A stretch of DNA of 50,234 nt from Streptomyces sp. OfavH-34-F (GTDB lineage: Bacteria > Actinomycetota > Actinomycetes > Streptomycetales > Streptomycetaceae). The notes under the pieces were generated by a model. The model did no database searches. It saw nothing but the letters and a program-made list of their open reading frames with translations, and was not told the origin of the DNA. Shown here one piece after another: positions 16,629-24,831 of this stretch; within the stretch, counting starts at the first letter, position 1, and every line of letters begins with the position of its first letter. The DNA lies in contig NZ_JAKRGC010000015.1 in the NCBI RefSeq assembly GCF_022347745.1, forward strand, positions 1-50,234. The letters run 5' to 3'. The translations under genes and the position numbers were made by a program.

Positions 16629-17146
16629 CGATAGGTTCCCTTCGAAGCGGTGCTCGGCTGCATGGCCGGTGACAGGTAGCTGAGGAATCCGCAGGAGCGG
16701 TCGAGCCGGCGCAGGATGTGTTCGTAGGTGTCGCTGCTGGCGGGTATGTCGTGGCGGCTGGTCGCGAGGATGCCGTCGGCCAGTCCGAGCTTGACGTTCG
16801 CGCAGGCCCGCTCCAGCTCCGGCCGTGGCTCCGCCTCGGCTCCGGTGACGGGGTACTCGGTGAAGTGGGCGCGGCAGACCCTCCACCCCCGCTTCTTGGC
16901 GAGCTCGGCGAGCCGGGCATGCGCGGCCTGCGGGGCGACGCCCGGCGTCACCAGGACGTACGTCACGACGCGGACCGGCCCGGCGCGCGTCGCGAGACGG
17001 GCGAAGGCGTCCGCGGCGTAGGTCCAGCGCAGGTGCGCGAGCCGGCTCTCGCTGGTCTGCCGCGTCCGAGGGGGACGGGGTGGGCCGTAGCACGGACCGA
17101 ATGGCCAGTCGTCCTCGATCTCGTCGGGGGGCATGATCTCCAGCAC
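16625..17146 (-). CDS. Resolvase-fold-like protein
   Basis: The 173-residue protein contains VRVVTYVLVTPGVAPQAAHA, RLAELAKKRGWRVCRAHFTE, and LGLADGILATSRHDIPASSD followed by a helix. The order (beta strand, long helix, 'GW.V...F', 'DGILA..R.D') recalls the catalytic domain of serine recombinases, but the catalytic Ser position (YxRVS) is replaced by YVLVT. A recombinase activity is therefore unlikely. The GTG at 17146 is chosen for GGAGG 6 nt upstream. Confidence 0.55.
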   Translation of the reverse strand: MLEIMPPDEIEDDWPFGPCYGPPRPPRTRQTSESRLAHLRWTYAADAFARLATRAGPVRVVTYVLVTPGVAPQAAHARLAELAKKRGWRVCRAHFTEYPVTGAEAEPRPELERACANVKLGLADGILATSRHDIPASSDTYEHILRRLDRSCGFLSYLSPAMQPSTASKGTYR

Positions 17147-17280
17147 GGGGATCCTCCAGCAGGGCAGGCCCCTGGTACCGGGGCCGAGGCGGCAGCCCGG
17201 CACCAGGGGGTCGAGCCGTGCCCGCCGACGGGCGCAGGGAGGGGGCGTCCTGGTGGACGCGCCGTCGGCGAGCACGGAGT

Positions 17281-17835
17281 TCAGGGGGATGAGGGGGATG
17301 TACGGGTGAGGTGGGCGGCGAGGGCCGCGTGGGGGGCCGGTTCGGGCCGGGTCTGTATCAGCACCTCCCGCAGTGGACCGGCCGGCACCAGTCGGTCAGC
17401 GCCCTTCGGCCGCAGCCAGTACGGGCCCGGAGGCGCGTGCCGGGTCAGGGGCGGCAGCGTGATCGTGTGCGGCCCGCCGACGCACTCCGCGTACGGGTGC
17501 CGTTCCCACCGGCTGCGGGTGCCCGGCGGGACCAGCCAGTACAGCCAGCCGGCCTCCGGGTCCTCGATGACCGGCCCGCACCCGCCCTGCTGCTCATCCA
17601 TCCACTCCACCGCCGCGAGAGCCTGCACGCTGGAGCTGGTGACGACGACCTCGAACCCGTTACCGCCCAGCCGCACTCGCGCCGGGCGTTCGGCCTCGAT
17701 GTCGAGCACGGCCCGGACAAGCACGGCCAGGTCCACCATGTCGGCGACGGGCTGGCGGTCCGGGCCGGCCGCCGTGTCCAGGCGCTCGACGATCTCGCCG
17801 GACGTCGGCGCCTTGAGGAGGGTGAGGGCGCTCAC
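17281..17835 (-). CDS. Conserved actinobacterial protein, unknown
   Basis: The 184-residue protein has a helical N-terminal part (TLLKAPTSGEIVERLDTAAG, MVDLAVLVRAVLD). A beta-rich part follows (VRLGGNGFEVVVTSSSVQAL, GWLYWLVPPGTRSRWERHPY). No domain recognised. The GTG overlaps the stop of the 54-residue gene upstream (GTGA). It ends 134 bp before the resolvase-like gene on the same strand, so it belongs to the same operon. Confidence 0.6.
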   Translation of the reverse strand: MSALTLLKAPTSGEIVERLDTAAGPDRQPVADMVDLAVLVRAVLDIEAERPARVRLGGNGFEVVVTSSSVQALAAVEWMDEQQGGCGPVIEDPEAGWLYWLVPPGTRSRWERHPYAECVGGPHTITLPPLTRHAPPGPYWLRPKGADRLVPAGPLREVLIQTRPEPAPHAALAAHLTRTSPSSP

Positions 17836-17996
17836 GGTGCTACCGGGGCCGGGCGCAGAGTGGCGCGGACGATCTTGCCACGGCCGGTCCACCCGGCAGG
17901 CCGGGGCCAGCCTTCAACGCGAGCGACTGCCAGCGCGACGTAGTTGGCCAGCAGTGCAAAGCGCGTCTCACGTAGGACAGCAACGAGTTCCATCAT
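17832..17996 (-). CDS. Small protein, first gene of the leftward operon
   Basis: The 54-residue protein begins MMELVAVLRETRFALLANYV, an amphipathic or membrane-associated helix, followed by a basic tail. GAAGGG lies upstream. It is translationally coupled to the next gene through GTGA. Frames extending to 18491 cross the intergenic repeats and are not credible. The function is unknown. Confidence 0.5.
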   Translation of the reverse strand: MMELVAVLRETRFALLANYVALAVARVEGWPRPAGWTGRGKIVRATLRPAPVAP

Positions 17997-18084
17997 GAGG
18001 CCCTTCGAACAGGGACAGGAGGAGAAGCTTCGCCGCCGGGGCCGCGAACCGCTCGTGCAACTAGCCTGCTTCACAAGGCAATTA

Positions 18085-18139
18085 GGATTCAACGGAATCC
18101 CCCTGGAATCCTCCGCGAGGACTAAAGTGGCAAGTGCCA
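18085..18139. promoter_or_regulatory. Two palindromic candidate operators
   Basis: GGATTC-N4-GAATCC (18085-18100) is followed by another GGAATCC. TGGCA-AG-TGCCA at 18128-18139 directly precedes the repeat array. Both lie between the divergent leftward operon and the rightward HTH gene, so they are natural binding sites for local regulators. Confidence 0.5.
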
Positions 18140-18149
18140 GAGCGTGCAG

Positions 18150-18275
18150 ATGGCCCGGTGCGCCGGTCAGATGGCCCCTAGTGCCGATCGCATGACGCGA
18201 ACGGCCGATCACATGGCCCACTGAACCGAGCAGATGGGCTGGTCTGCCGAGCAGATGAGCTGCGACACTCAGCGC
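18150..18275 (+). repeat. 21-bp tandem array (six units) ending at a start codon
   Basis: ATG occurs at 18150, 18171, 18192, 18213, 18234 and 18255, and again as the start codon at 18276, always 21 bp apart. Units share ATGGCC at the start, and often GCCGA and CAG/CAC near the end. 21 bp is two helical turns, so bound proteins would sit on one DNA face. The array is in frame with the gene at 18276 and encodes degenerate seven-residue repeats (M-x3-A-D/E-Q/H), interrupted by a TGA in unit 4. Confidence 0.8.
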
Positions 18276-19193
18276 ATGCCACATGAGGCGCGCGCCTTCG
18301 CCAAGGAGGTAGGCACATTGGCCGGTCCAACACGACCGACTGCACGCAAGATTGCGCTCGGTCAGGAACTGCGACGGCTCCGCGTCTTGAGCGGCATGAG
18401 GATCGAGGACGCTGCCGTCCGCGTGGGCTTTTCGGAAGCCATGCTCCAGCGCATCGAAACGGGGCTCTCGGCTCCCCGCCTGGCCCAGCACCTCACAGCC
18501 CTCCTGGAGGTCTACGGGATCGAGGAGCCGAACCCTCTTGTCGAAGAACTACTTGCCATCCAGCGCGAGGCGTCCAGCCAGGAGTGGATCTCCGAGTTCA
18601 AGGACGGCATGACGCCCACCCAGATGCCGAAGTTCGTCGGCATCGAGGAGGTGGCGAAGACAATCCGCGCCTACCACCCGTTGTTGCCGTGGGGCAGCCT
18701 CCAGACAGAACCCTTCGCTCGCGCTCTGTTCGCCATGCAGCAGCCGGTACTGGAAGCCCCGTCCGAATCCGTGGAGAAGGCCGTACAACTGCGGATGCGC
18801 CGACGAGGGTTCATCACCCGCGCGGAGGACCCCGTCGCGCTCGTTGCCATCATCGGGGAATCCGCGCTTCGGCAGGTCATCGGCGACATAGACGTGATGC
18901 AGGAGCAGTGCGCCGAGCTGATCAAGCTGTCAAAGCTCGACAACGTCACCATCCAGATTCTTCCGACGACCGGAAAGCGATATCGCTTCACGGCCGACTT
19001 CAGCATCCTGGACATGGGGGACGAGCTGCCCCCGCAAGTCCAGGCCGACAACGCGTGGGGAGCCCTGGCCATGTCCGGGAAGCCCCGCGATGTAGGGGTC
19101 TTCACCAGACGGTTCGAGAGGCTTACCGCCTCCGCACTACCCCCGGAGGAGACCGAAGAATATGTCCGCAATCTAGCGCGAGAGATCAAATGA
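18276..19193 (+). CDS. HTH regulator with DUF5753-type C-terminus
   Basis: The 305-residue protein has an XRE HTH (LGQELRRLRVLSGMRIEDAA, VGFSEAMLQRIETGLSAPR) and a DUF5753-like C-terminus (QEWISEFKDG, LRMRRRGFI, LRQVIGDIDVMQEQCAELI). The ATG at 18276 is used because an in-frame TGA interrupts the upstream repeats. A start at 18234 would translate two repeat units. It has no obvious ribosome site and may be leaderless. It is followed by a coupled DUF397 gene (ATGA) and is divergent from the multi-winged-helix operon. Confidence 0.88.
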   Translation: MPHEARAFAKEVGTLAGPTRPTARKIALGQELRRLRVLSGMRIEDAAVRVGFSEAMLQRIETGLSAPRLAQHLTALLEVYGIEEPNPLVEELLAIQREASSQEWISEFKDGMTPTQMPKFVGIEEVAKTIRAYHPLLPWGSLQTEPFARALFAMQQPVLEAPSESVEKAVQLRMRRRGFITRAEDPVALVAIIGESALRQVIGDIDVMQEQCAELIKLSKLDNVTIQILPTTGKRYRFTADFSILDMGDELPPQVQADNAWGALAMSGKPRDVGVFTRRFERLTASALPPEETEEYVRNLAREIK

Positions 19194-19396
19194 CCAACAC
19201 CAATGACCGACTCTCCGTTCCCGAGAACCCCCAGTGGTTCAAGTCCTCCTACAGCGAGGGCAGCGGGAACGCCTGCGTGGAGGTCGCACTTCACCCCCAC
19301 GCAGTCCGCATCCGCGACTCCAAGGACGTGTCCCTCCCTCACCTCCATCTGTCCGCCTCGTCGTGGTCGGCGTTCCTGAACCACACCACGCACTAA
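19190..19396 (+). CDS. DUF397 small regulatory protein
   Basis: The 68-residue product contains PQWFKSSYSEGSGNACVEVA and VRIRDSKD, then a variant ending (SASSWSAFLN), all diagnostic of DUF397. Its ATG overlaps the HTH stop codon, so the two are coupled. This is the second HTH/DUF397 pair in the window, here with the HTH gene first. A strong terminator follows after 14 bp. Confidence 0.9.
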   Translation: MTNTNDRLSVPENPQWFKSSYSEGSGNACVEVALHPHAVRIRDSKDVSLPHLHLSASSWSAFLNHTTH

Positions 19397-19410
19397 CCTG
19401 CACCGCGATG

Positions 19411-19449
19411 CGATGGGCCCCCCTCTGGGAAGAAGAGGGGGGCCCATCG
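19411..19449 (+). terminator. 16-bp perfect stem terminator
   Basis: CGATGGGCCCCCCTCT pairs perfectly with 19434-19449 across a 7-nt loop, just after the DUF397 stop. There is no T-tract, as is usual for streptomycete terminators. Confidence 0.8.
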
Positions 19450-19880
19450 GCGTTCAGCATCATCGCCATTCGAACACAGCGAATCATCTTCGTGCACTCA
19501 AGACCAGCCCGTGTCAGACCCTGGCACTACTGGGTAAAGGGCGGATGCTTTCTCTCGCCACACAACACGCAAGGGACACCAGTGGTGCCAGAGCCGAGAA
19601 CGGACTCGACTTAGAAACGCGCAGCCGGCCGCCCCACCAGGTTCACCTGCCCTGGCCCTGGCCTAGGGTCTGTCGTTTGAATCATCGTGCGGACCGGGGG
19701 AAGGGTGGGCTCCGCCGTGTCGGGGGGACGGCAGCGGGACGCAAGCGGGACGGTAGCCGGGCGTGAGCGGCGGACGAGATGCTTCACATGTCAGCAGGTC
19801 AAGCGGGGTAGCGGCACCCTGCGTGTTCCGGGCCGAGGCTGCACCTCCGTACTCGACCGCCACACATCCGGGGAATTCAC
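19450..19880. other. Gene-free interval
   Basis: No supported gene. The AGGGTCTGTCGTTTGAATC-like stretch around 19666-19684 resembles ends seen on some streptomycete insertion sequences, but no matching second end was found. The right part should hold the lipoprotein promoter. Confidence 0.5.
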
Positions 19881-20591
19881 ATGCGTACGACGTTCCACTT
19901 CCGCAGGCGCACCGCCACCATCGGCGCGGCGCTCACCGCCGTCCTCACCCTCGCCCTCACCGCCTGCAACGGCGACGGCACCGCGCTGGGCGGCGGGCAG
20001 GCCGGCTCCACCGCGTCGGCGGACAAGGCGGGCGGCACCGGCGGCTCCGGCGGGGCGGGCAAGACGGATCAGAACTCCAGCACCGGCGGAAGCAGTCAGG
20101 GCACCGGCTCCGGCACCGGCGGGAGCGGCCAGGACACCGACCCCGACGACATCGGCAAGGGCATGGCCGACGTGTGCCGCTCCGTCGTGCTCGACGCCTC
20201 CGCCGTCGACAACACCTCGGACGAGACGATCGGCATCGTCACCGTGACCTTCAAGAACTTCGGCAGCGCCGGCTGCCGCATCAACGGCTTCCCGGGCGTC
20301 GACATCAAGACGTCCCTGGGCGACACCTTCTCCGTGGACCGCAACGGCGAGCAGGCCGCGCCGCAGGTCCTCCAGGAGGGCGAGACCGCCGCCTTCAACA
20401 TCACGTACCCGGTCAACAACACCGGCGGCACCGGCGTGAAGCTGACCGACCTCGTGGTGACGCCCCCGAACGAGGTCGAGTCCTTCACCCTGAAGTGGCC
20501 GGCGGGCACGATCCCCGTCACCTCCTCCGTCCAAGGCGAGAGCGACGGCGGCGTGAAGATGGAGGTCAGCCCGGTGCGCAGGGTCAGCTGA
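19881..20591 (+). CDS. DUF4232-type lipoprotein
   Basis: The 236-residue protein has a lipoprotein signal: basic MRTTFHFRRRT, a hydrophobic core, and lipobox LTAC with Cys29. A Gly/Ser/Thr-rich linker (about 35-85) leads to a beta-sandwich domain with CRSVVLDASAVDNTSDE, VTFKNFGSAGCRINGFPGVD and YPVNNTGGTG. That domain is typical of actinobacterial DUF4232 surface proteins. It is predicted to be anchored on the outer face of the membrane. GGGGA precedes the ATG. It is monocistronic. Confidence 0.85.
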   Translation: MRTTFHFRRRTATIGAALTAVLTLALTACNGDGTALGGGQAGSTASADKAGGTGGSGGAGKTDQNSSTGGSSQGTGSGTGGSGQDTDPDDIGKGMADVCRSVVLDASAVDNTSDETIGIVTVTFKNFGSAGCRINGFPGVDIKTSLGDTFSVDRNGEQAAPQVLQEGETAAFNITYPVNNTGGTGVKLTDLVVTPPNEVESFTLKWPAGTIPVTSSVQGESDGGVKMEVSPVRRVS

Positions 20592-20713
20592 CCCCGCCCC
20601 GCGATCCGGTCCGGAACCCCAAAGAGCCGATGTCGATGGCGGCCGTCACCGGTCACCCCGAAGGATGCCGCGCTGGTGACCGCGACAGGTTGATCTTGAC
20701 GAGCTCCCGGGCC

Positions 20714-20941
20714 TCACGCCGGGTTAAGCCGGCCTTGCGGTGGGCGGGGCGCGCCGGTAGAAGGGCGGCACTGGGCACGCGTGGCATGCGGTTGGAGACC
20801 TACCACCTTCGAGTGACCTGCGTTCACGCCGGGCAGGGCGAGGGGGCCGATCGTGAGGTGATCAGGCGAGCCGGGGGACTCCAGCTCGGCAGCGAACCAG
20901 AGCCGGTGCTCGGGCGGCCAGAAGGTCAGCGTGCGCGGCAT
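20714..20941 (-). CDS. Hypothetical small protein or fragment
   Basis: From the ATG at 20941 the frame gives MPRTLTFWPPEHRLWFAAEL followed by ESPGSPDHLTIGPLALPG, with coding-like third positions for about 50 codons before turning into low-complexity sequence. There is no recognisable family and only a weak ribosome site. It may be the start of a decayed gene. Confidence 0.3.
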   Translation of the reverse strand: MPRTLTFWPPEHRLWFAAELESPGSPDHLTIGPLALPGVNAGHSKVVGLQPHATRAQCRPSTGAPRPPQGRLNPA

Positions 20942-21080
20942 TCCCTCGCTGCCGTAGATGGTGCCCTGACGACGGCTGTTTGCGCGCGAGCGAAGGGCTG
21001 TCGATGCGCGTGTTTGGCGGCAGCGGCCGGGCATACGGTGTCCACTACGGGGAGATCCCTGTTTCTGTGGAGGGTGTGCC

Positions 21081-21575
21081 ATGTCGTCGGTGGGCCGCAG
21101 GCTGTTCGATCTGGAGGCGTACGAGGCCAGGGCCCGTACGGGGCCGTGCTTCGTGTGCGCGTTCTTGAAGGGTGAGCCCGGCTACGAGCACGAGCTGGTC
21201 TATGAGGACGCGGATCATGTGGCGTTCCTGGACCGGTGGCCGACGCTGCCGGGCAAGCTTCTCGTCGCGCCCAAGGCGCATGTGGAGGATGTGGTCAGCG
21301 GGTTCTCTGACGAGGGCTACATGCGGATGATGCAGGCCGTGCGCCGCGTGGCGCTCGCGGTCGAGGAGGTGCTGGCGCCGGAGCGGGTCTATCTGCTGTC
21401 TCTGGGCTCGCGGCAGGGAAATCCGCATGTGCACTGGCACGTCGCCGGCCTGCCGCCCGGCACCCCGTACGAGCAGCAGCAGTTCCGCGCGCTCATGGCG
21501 GAGAACGGGGTTGCCGATGTGGCGCCGGCCGAGACCGCGAGGATCGCGGCGGAGTTGCGCCAGCGCCTTGTCTGA
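21081..21575 (+). CDS. HIT-family nucleotide hydrolase/transferase
   Basis: The 164-residue protein has the histidine-triad motif HVHWHV at 116-121 within GNPHVHWHVAGLPP. It also has CFVCAF near the N-terminus and the family strand LVYEDADHVAFLDRWPTLPG followed by KLLVAPKAH. HIT proteins hydrolyse or transfer nucleoside phosphates, and the exact substrate cannot be read. The ATG at 21081 is chosen because upstream frames lack homology. No partner gene is adjacent. Confidence 0.92.
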   Translation: MSSVGRRLFDLEAYEARARTGPCFVCAFLKGEPGYEHELVYEDADHVAFLDRWPTLPGKLLVAPKAHVEDVVSGFSDEGYMRMMQAVRRVALAVEEVLAPERVYLLSLGSRQGNPHVHWHVAGLPPGTPYEQQQFRALMAENGVADVAPAETARIAAELRQRLV

Positions 21576-21591
21576 TGTCCGGCCCTCGGGG

Positions 21592-21746
21592 TCAGTGGCC
21601 TTGCCGGCGGGCCGTGATCGCGCTCTGGGCCGCAAACGCGGCGGTGAGGTTGCGGGCGGAGTCGGTTTCGGTCGCGATGCGGATGGCGTCGGCGGCGTGG
21701 CGGGCCGCTTGGTCGAGGTCGGCGGAATCTTCCAGCTCACCACCGA
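21592..21746 (-). pseudogene. C-terminal fragment of a helical (TPR-like) protein
   Basis: The minus strand encodes GELEDSADLDQAARHAADAI then RIATETDSARNLTAAFAAQS and ITARRQGH before TGA, with strong coding bias and helical-repeat character. There is no start codon or continuing homology upstream of about 21746. It is likely the last 50 residues of a TPR-containing regulator left by a deletion or insertion. Confidence 0.5.
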
Positions 21747-21923
21747 CCGGCCCCCGCGGCCGAGCCCAGCCTGAAGGCGCTCATGGCCGCCGCCCGTACA
21801 GCCGGCCCCGTACGCCCCTCCACCCTCTCCGGCATCAGCCAGCACCGTCCCTGGCTGGATCAACACCGTCGACGAACGAGCGCAGGAGGCCGGGACCGCC
21901 TGACAACGGCCCTCCTGCGTCAG

Positions 21924-21952
21924 TGTCACTCGATCGGGTCGTCTCCTAGGCT
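21924..21952 (+). promoter_or_regulatory. Candidate promoter for the SNF2/SWIM operon
   Basis: TAGGCT (21947-21952) is a good -10, with TGTCAC (21924-21929) 17 bp upstream as a weak -35. It would give a leader of about 80 nt before the ATG at 22039, which has GGGGAG 5 nt upstream. Confidence 0.4.
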
Positions 21953-22038
21953 TTTTGCGGCGAAGGGCTGGACGCCACGGCACAATTCGGCTTCTAGTCC
22001 GTCTTCGGTGCAAGAGGGCCGCGTTTTCAGGGGAGTTC

Positions 22039-24831
22039 ATGGGTGTGGGTCGCTACCGCTTGATCGACTATGCGGCGGTGTTCGACCCTGCCGATCCTCC
22101 GCGGGCGGGTCGGATGGTGTTCTTTCGGCCCGTGGCGTCGATGGGGGTGCCCGAGAAGGTGACCGTTCCTGATGGTGCCGTGCTCGGGGAGCGGGAGACA
22201 ACGGTGTTGCGGGCGGGCCGCAACGGGGTCCGCTCCGCCCGGGCACCGTACTGGTGGATGCCTGTGGACGCCGCGCTGCCGGTGCTCGCGCGCAGCCGTC
22301 TGGACGGTGACGGTGAGGAGAGCTGCCGGTTCTGGGGGGCGGCCGCGTTGTTCGCCCTCCAGTTGCTGGCGCGCGGCCGACTGCGCGCGGATGTCACGGC
22401 TGCGGGCTTCGACACCTGGCGCAGTGCCGCTGAGCTTCCGGATGAGGAGGAGTACTTGGGTGTGCTCGCCAAGGCGATGCCTCCGCAGGCCCGTGCTCTG
22501 CCGTTCGGTACGACGGGCTATCCGCCTGCGGTTCCCGAGCGCTCGTTCCTGCTCAGAAGTTTCCTCGACGCGGCTGCCGACTCCTTCAGCCGCGTCGAGG
22601 GCGGCTCCGGTCCGTACGCGGCACTTCCTCCGCAGCATGTCCCGCATCTGGTGTTGGGAGCAGGAGGGCAGGGGCGGTCTGCGGGGGCCCCGGTCAGTGT
22701 GCAGATCTCGTTGCGGCTGGAGATCGAGGACGTCAGCGACACCGGTGTGCGGGCCGTCGTCCAGGTGCAGGACGTCGACCCGCCCCAGGACCTGGTGGAT
22801 GCCGGCGCGCTGTGGCGTCGCCCGGCGCCGCCGGGATCGTCGGACCTGGCGCGGCAGGAGGGCACGATGGTTGCGCTGCGCGGTGCCGCGCGTGCGTGGC
22901 CGCCGCTGCAGCGCCTCCTGGACGCGCCGGTGCCGGACGCTCTGGAGGTGTCCGGTGAGGAGGTCGACGATCTCTTCGGCGACGCGGTCGATGCTCTGGT
23001 CACGGCGGGCTGTGCGGTGCACTGGCCCCGCGATCTGGTTCGCTCGCTGACGATGCGGGCCGTCCTGGGCCCGAAGCAGGCGGGCGCCGCACCGTCGGGC
23101 CGGCTGAGTCCGGACGCGCTGCTGGATTTCCGCTGGCAGGCGGCGCTCGGCAAGGACGGGGATCTCACCGAGGGCGAGATGGACCGGCTGGCGGAGGCCA
23201 AGCGTCCCTTCGTCAGGCTGCGTGACCGGTGGGTCCGTGTCGACGCGGCGGTGCTGCGCAAGGCCCGTCACCGGAAGCTGGCCGACCTCACCGCCTTCGA
23301 CGCGGTCGCGGCGGCGCTGACCGGTCAGGTCGACGTGGACGGCGAGGTGATCGCCGTGGAGCCGGCCGGGTGGCTGGCGACGCTGCGCACCGTCCTCACC
23401 ACCCCGGTCCCCGACACGGCCCCTCCCAGGGCCCTGGCCGGGACGCTGCGCCCCTACCAGCGGCACGGCCTGTCGTGGATGCGGCAGCTCACCTCGCACG
23501 GGCTGGGCTGCTGTCTCGCCGACGACATGGGCCTGGGCAAGACGATCACCTTGATCGCGCTGCACTTGATCCGGCAGGAGAGCGAGGCGACCGGCGGGCC
23601 GACGCTCGTCGTCTGCCCGGCCAGCCTTCTGGGCAGCTGGGAGCGGGAGATCGGCCGGTTCGCGCCGTCGACGGGCGTGCGCCGCTTCCACGGCCCGGGC
23701 CGCACCCTGGAGGGTCGCGACCAGGCCGGTTTCGTCCTGACCACCTACGGCACTGCCCGGCTCGCCTCCGAGCAGCTCGGCGGGGTGGACTGGTCGCTGG
23801 TCGTCCTGGACGAGGCGCAGCACGTCAAGAACGCTTCCTCGTCCACTGCCCGCGCCCTGCGGACGATCCCCTCCCGCGGTCGCGTCGCGCTCACCGGCAC
23901 GCCGGTCGAGAACGACCTCTCGGAGCTGTGGTCGGTGCTGGACTGGGCCACCCCCGGGCTCCTCGGCCCGCTCAAGACGTTCCGTACCCGCTTCGCCCGG
24001 GCGATCGAGACCCACCGCGATCCGGTCGCCACCGCGCAACTCTCCACGCTGATCCGGCCGTTCGTGCTGCGCCGGCGCAAGTCCGATCCCGGGATCGCGC
24101 CGGAGCTGCCGCCGAAGACGGAGACGTCCCAGTTCGCGTGCCTGACGCGTGAGCAGGCGGTGCTGTACGAGGCGGTGGTCCGCGAGACGATGACCAAGAT
24201 CGAGGCAGCCGAGGGCATCGCGCGCCGCGGCCTGGTCCTCAAGCTGCTCAATGCGTTACGGCAGATCTGCAACCACCCCGCCCAGTACCTGAAGGAGGCG
24301 AACTCCCCGCGGCTGGCCGGCCGCTCGGGGAAGCTCGACCTCTTCGACGAGCTGCTGAGCGTCATGCTCGCCGAGCAGCAGGCGGTGCTGGTGTTCACGC
24401 AGTACGTCGAGATGGCCAAGCTCGTCTCTGCCCGCCTGGCCCAGCGGCACGTCGATCACCGCCTCCTGCACGGCGGCACGCCGGTCGCGAGCCGTCCCGC
24501 CCTGGTCGACTCCTTCCAGGGCGGTGACTTCCCGGTGTTCGTGCTGTCGCTGCGGGCCGCTGGAACGGGCCTGACCCTGACCCGGGCCCAGCACGTGGTC
24601 TTCCTGGATCAGTGGTGGAACCCGGCGGTGATGGGGCAGGCCGCCGACCGCGCCTACCGGATCGGCACCCGTCACCCCGTCCAGGTCCACACCCTGATCA
24701 GCGAGGGCACCGTCGAGGAGCGGATCGCCGAGCTCCTGGCCTCGAAGAAGGACCTCGCCGACGTGAGCGAGGGGTTGACCGAGCTGGACGACGAGCGGCT
24801 CTTCGACCTGATCGCGCTCCGGAGCAGCTGA
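22039..24831 (+). CDS. SNF2-family DEAD/DEAH-like helicase (TTA-containing)
   Basis: The 930-residue protein has an N-terminal half of about 450 residues typical of bacterial SNF2-associated (DUF3670-like) proteins, then a full SNF2 motor: LRPYQRHGLSWMRQL (Q/motif 0), DDMGLGKTIT (Walker A, about 495), LDEAQHVKN (motif II, about 590), LTGTPVEND (III), RPFVLRRRKSD, VFTQYVEM, and GQAADRAYRIG (motif VI with arginine fingers, about 866). Such ATPases translocate on double-stranded DNA or remodel nucleoprotein. A TTA codon at 24256-24258 suggests bldA control. The stop overlaps the ATG of the SWIM gene (TGATG), indicating coupled translation and probably a complex. Confidence 0.95.
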   Translation: MGVGRYRLIDYAAVFDPADPPRAGRMVFFRPVASMGVPEKVTVPDGAVLGERETTVLRAGRNGVRSARAPYWWMPVDAALPVLARSRLDGDGEESCRFWGAAALFALQLLARGRLRADVTAAGFDTWRSAAELPDEEEYLGVLAKAMPPQARALPFGTTGYPPAVPERSFLLRSFLDAAADSFSRVEGGSGPYAALPPQHVPHLVLGAGGQGRSAGAPVSVQISLRLEIEDVSDTGVRAVVQVQDVDPPQDLVDAGALWRRPAPPGSSDLARQEGTMVALRGAARAWPPLQRLLDAPVPDALEVSGEEVDDLFGDAVDALVTAGCAVHWPRDLVRSLTMRAVLGPKQAGAAPSGRLSPDALLDFRWQAALGKDGDLTEGEMDRLAEAKRPFVRLRDRWVRVDAAVLRKARHRKLADLTAFDAVAAALTGQVDVDGEVIAVEPAGWLATLRTVLTTPVPDTAPPRALAGTLRPYQRHGLSWMRQLTSHGLGCCLADDMGLGKTITLIALHLIRQESEATGGPTLVVCPASLLGSWEREIGRFAPSTGVRRFHGPGRTLEGRDQAGFVLTTYGTARLASEQLGGVDWSLVVLDEAQHVKNASSSTARALRTIPSRGRVALTGTPVENDLSELWSVLDWATPGLLGPLKTFRTRFARAIETHRDPVATAQLSTLIRPFVLRRRKSDPGIAPELPPKTETSQFACLTREQAVLYEAVVRETMTKIEAAEGIARRGLVLKLLNALRQICNHPAQYLKEANSPRLAGRSGKLDLFDELLSVMLAEQQAVLVFTQYVEMAKLVSARLAQRHVDHRLLHGGTPVASRPALVDSFQGGDFPVFVLSLRAAGTGLTLTRAQHVVFLDQWWNPAVMGQAADRAYRIGTRHPVQVHTLISEGTVEERIAELLASKKDLADVSEGLTELDDERLFDLIALRSS

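Noticed and set aside
16625..17146. Active serine recombinase
   Set aside because: The catalytic YxRVS serine position is absent and no DNA-binding tail follows.
18150..18275. CRISPR array
   Set aside because: 21-bp degenerate direct repeats with no spacers and no cas genes.
19666..19690. Possible insertion-sequence end (GGGTCTGTCGTTTGA)
   Set aside because: No transposase and no matching inverted end within reach.
22027..24039. 670-residue minus-strand frame
   Set aside because: Antisense of the SNF2 gene, which has all helicase motifs.
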